61,454 nt of DNA from positions 1-61,454 of the forward strand of contig NZ_LEKT01000013.1 of NCBI RefSeq assembly GCF_001045675.1. The letters are read 5' to 3'. This stretch comes from Megasphaera cerevisiae DSM 20462 (GTDB taxonomy: Bacteria > Bacillota > Negativicutes > Veillonellales > Megasphaeraceae). Both the position numbers and the translations under genes were made by a program. The stretch's first letter is position 1; every line of letters begins with the position of its first letter. The notes beneath the pieces are model-generated. The model saw only the letters and a list, made by a program, of their open reading frames with translations. It was not told where the DNA came from and searched no databases. Positions 61,206 through 61,454 of the stretch are shown one piece after another.

Positions 61206-61454
61206 AAAAAAGGGGCTGTGAAATAACGCCCCTATAAAAACGAATGAGGATCACTGGCTCGAAAGAGCCGGTGATCCTCATTTTGTGGTAAAATTTTACG
61301 TAACTAATGAAAAATTCAACCATCAATTATTTTAAAACAAAACAGGCTATTTTGCCACTGTTTATTTCAGATTGTCTGAATATCTGCGATCCTGTGCTGG
61401 TTTTTGACCGATTTATGGAGGAAATCGACTTGGAGAAATACCTGAGCAATGTTC
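61206..61454 (+). mobile_element. Right copy of the IS1182-type insertion sequence (5' part)
   Basis: Identical, in inverted orientation, to bases 1-249. The terminal repeat GGGGCTGTGAAATAACGCCCC starts at about 61212, the hairpin follows at 61243-61282 and the transposase start codon is at 61307. The element runs off the window edge at exactly the same base as the left copy. Confidence 0.75.
61307..61454 (+). CDS. Transposase, IS1182-type, N-terminal fragment (cut by window edge)
   Basis: Same 49-codon fragment as at 1-148, read rightwards from ATG 61307. No good Shine-Dalgarno sequence precedes it; the strong hairpin just upstream may limit transcription entering from outside, a common feature of IS elements. 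Confidence 0.65.
   Translation, partial: MKNSTINYFKTKQAILPLFISDCLNICDPVLVFDRFMEEIDLEKYLSNV

Noticed and set aside
1-61454. Composite transposon of 61 kb
   Set aside because: Both ends stop inside the element at the same base, which is what a repeat-limited assembly produces; no target duplication or transfer genes support mobility.
1-61454. CRISPR arrays, tRNA and rRNA genes
   Set aside because: No regularly spaced repeats, cloverleaf-like segments with CCA-type ends or rRNA-like blocks were noticed on reading; a dedicated search was not possible.

Overview
The window looks like a stretch of chromosome from an anaerobic, fermentative Firmicute, plausibly a Negativicute (Veillonella/Megasphaera-type). 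The reasons are two pyruvate:ferredoxin oxidoreductases, an [FeFe]-hydrogenase, an S-box (SAM-I) riboswitch on a MetI/PatB/YxjH-type methionine operon, strong AGGAGG ribosome sites and moderate G+C. No rRNA, tRNA or core marker gene is present, so the taxon is inference. Both ends are the same 249 bp in inverted orientation: the 5' end of an IS1182-type element with the first 49 codons of its transposase. The window is therefore probably one assembly contig that stops inside two copies of a repeat.

Layout. (1) 0.3-4.1 kb, + strand: SAM riboswitch, cystathionine gamma-synthase, C-S lyase and a short MetE-like methyltransferase. (2) 4.2-7.7 kb: LysR regulator, tandem UspA and a radical SAM protein. 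(3) 8.4-12.2 kb, - strand: a secreted protein and a cadC-cadA heavy-metal efflux operon. (4) 12.6-18.9 kb, - strand: nifJ copy 1, an IclR regulator and an AbgT transporter. (5) 19.3-29.2 kb, - strand: a 14-gene bacterial microcompartment (BMC) operon, with a divergent PocR-type histidine kinase and AraC-type response regulator at 29.7-31.7 kb. (6) 31.8-36.0 kb: MFS exporter, SDR, flavin reductase and LysR. (7) 36.2-38.2 kb: a decayed MFS/binding-protein chimeric pseudogene. (8) 38.7-39.9 kb: [FeFe]-hydrogenase. (9) 40.1-49.0 kb, - strand: a probable organosulfonate (taurine-type) operon with TauE/SafE exporter, PucR regulator, class III aminotransferase, Fe-alcohol dehydrogenase, amidohydrolase and SsuCBA importer. 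(10) 49.4-53.9 kb: a glycerophosphodiesterase relic, a second amidohydrolase and a polar amino-acid ABC importer. (11) 54.3-61.1 kb: nifJ copy 2, LysR, a secreted protein and an amino-acid permease.

Most interesting system. The BMC operon encodes shell hexamers, one tandem-domain (trimer) shell protein with a PduT-like Cys38, two pentamers, an acylating aldehyde dehydrogenase with a C-terminal helix resembling an encapsulation peptide, PduL, a Fe-alcohol dehydrogenase, PduS, EutJ-, EutP- and EutQ-like proteins and a divergent EutT-like protein. It has no signature enzyme: no glycyl-radical enzyme, diol dehydratase or ethanolamine ammonia-lyase occurs anywhere in the window. The encoded chemistry is that of acetaldehyde (or another short aldehyde) going to acyl-CoA, acyl-phosphate and acid, with NADH recycled to alcohol. 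Eleven kilobases away lies a set of genes matching the upper steps of taurine dissimilation (taurine to sulfoacetaldehyde to isethionate, with sulfite export). In known taurine degraders, isethionate is cleaved in a BMC to acetaldehyde plus sulfite. That the two modules form one pathway is a hypothesis; the isethionate lyase would have to be elsewhere in the genome.
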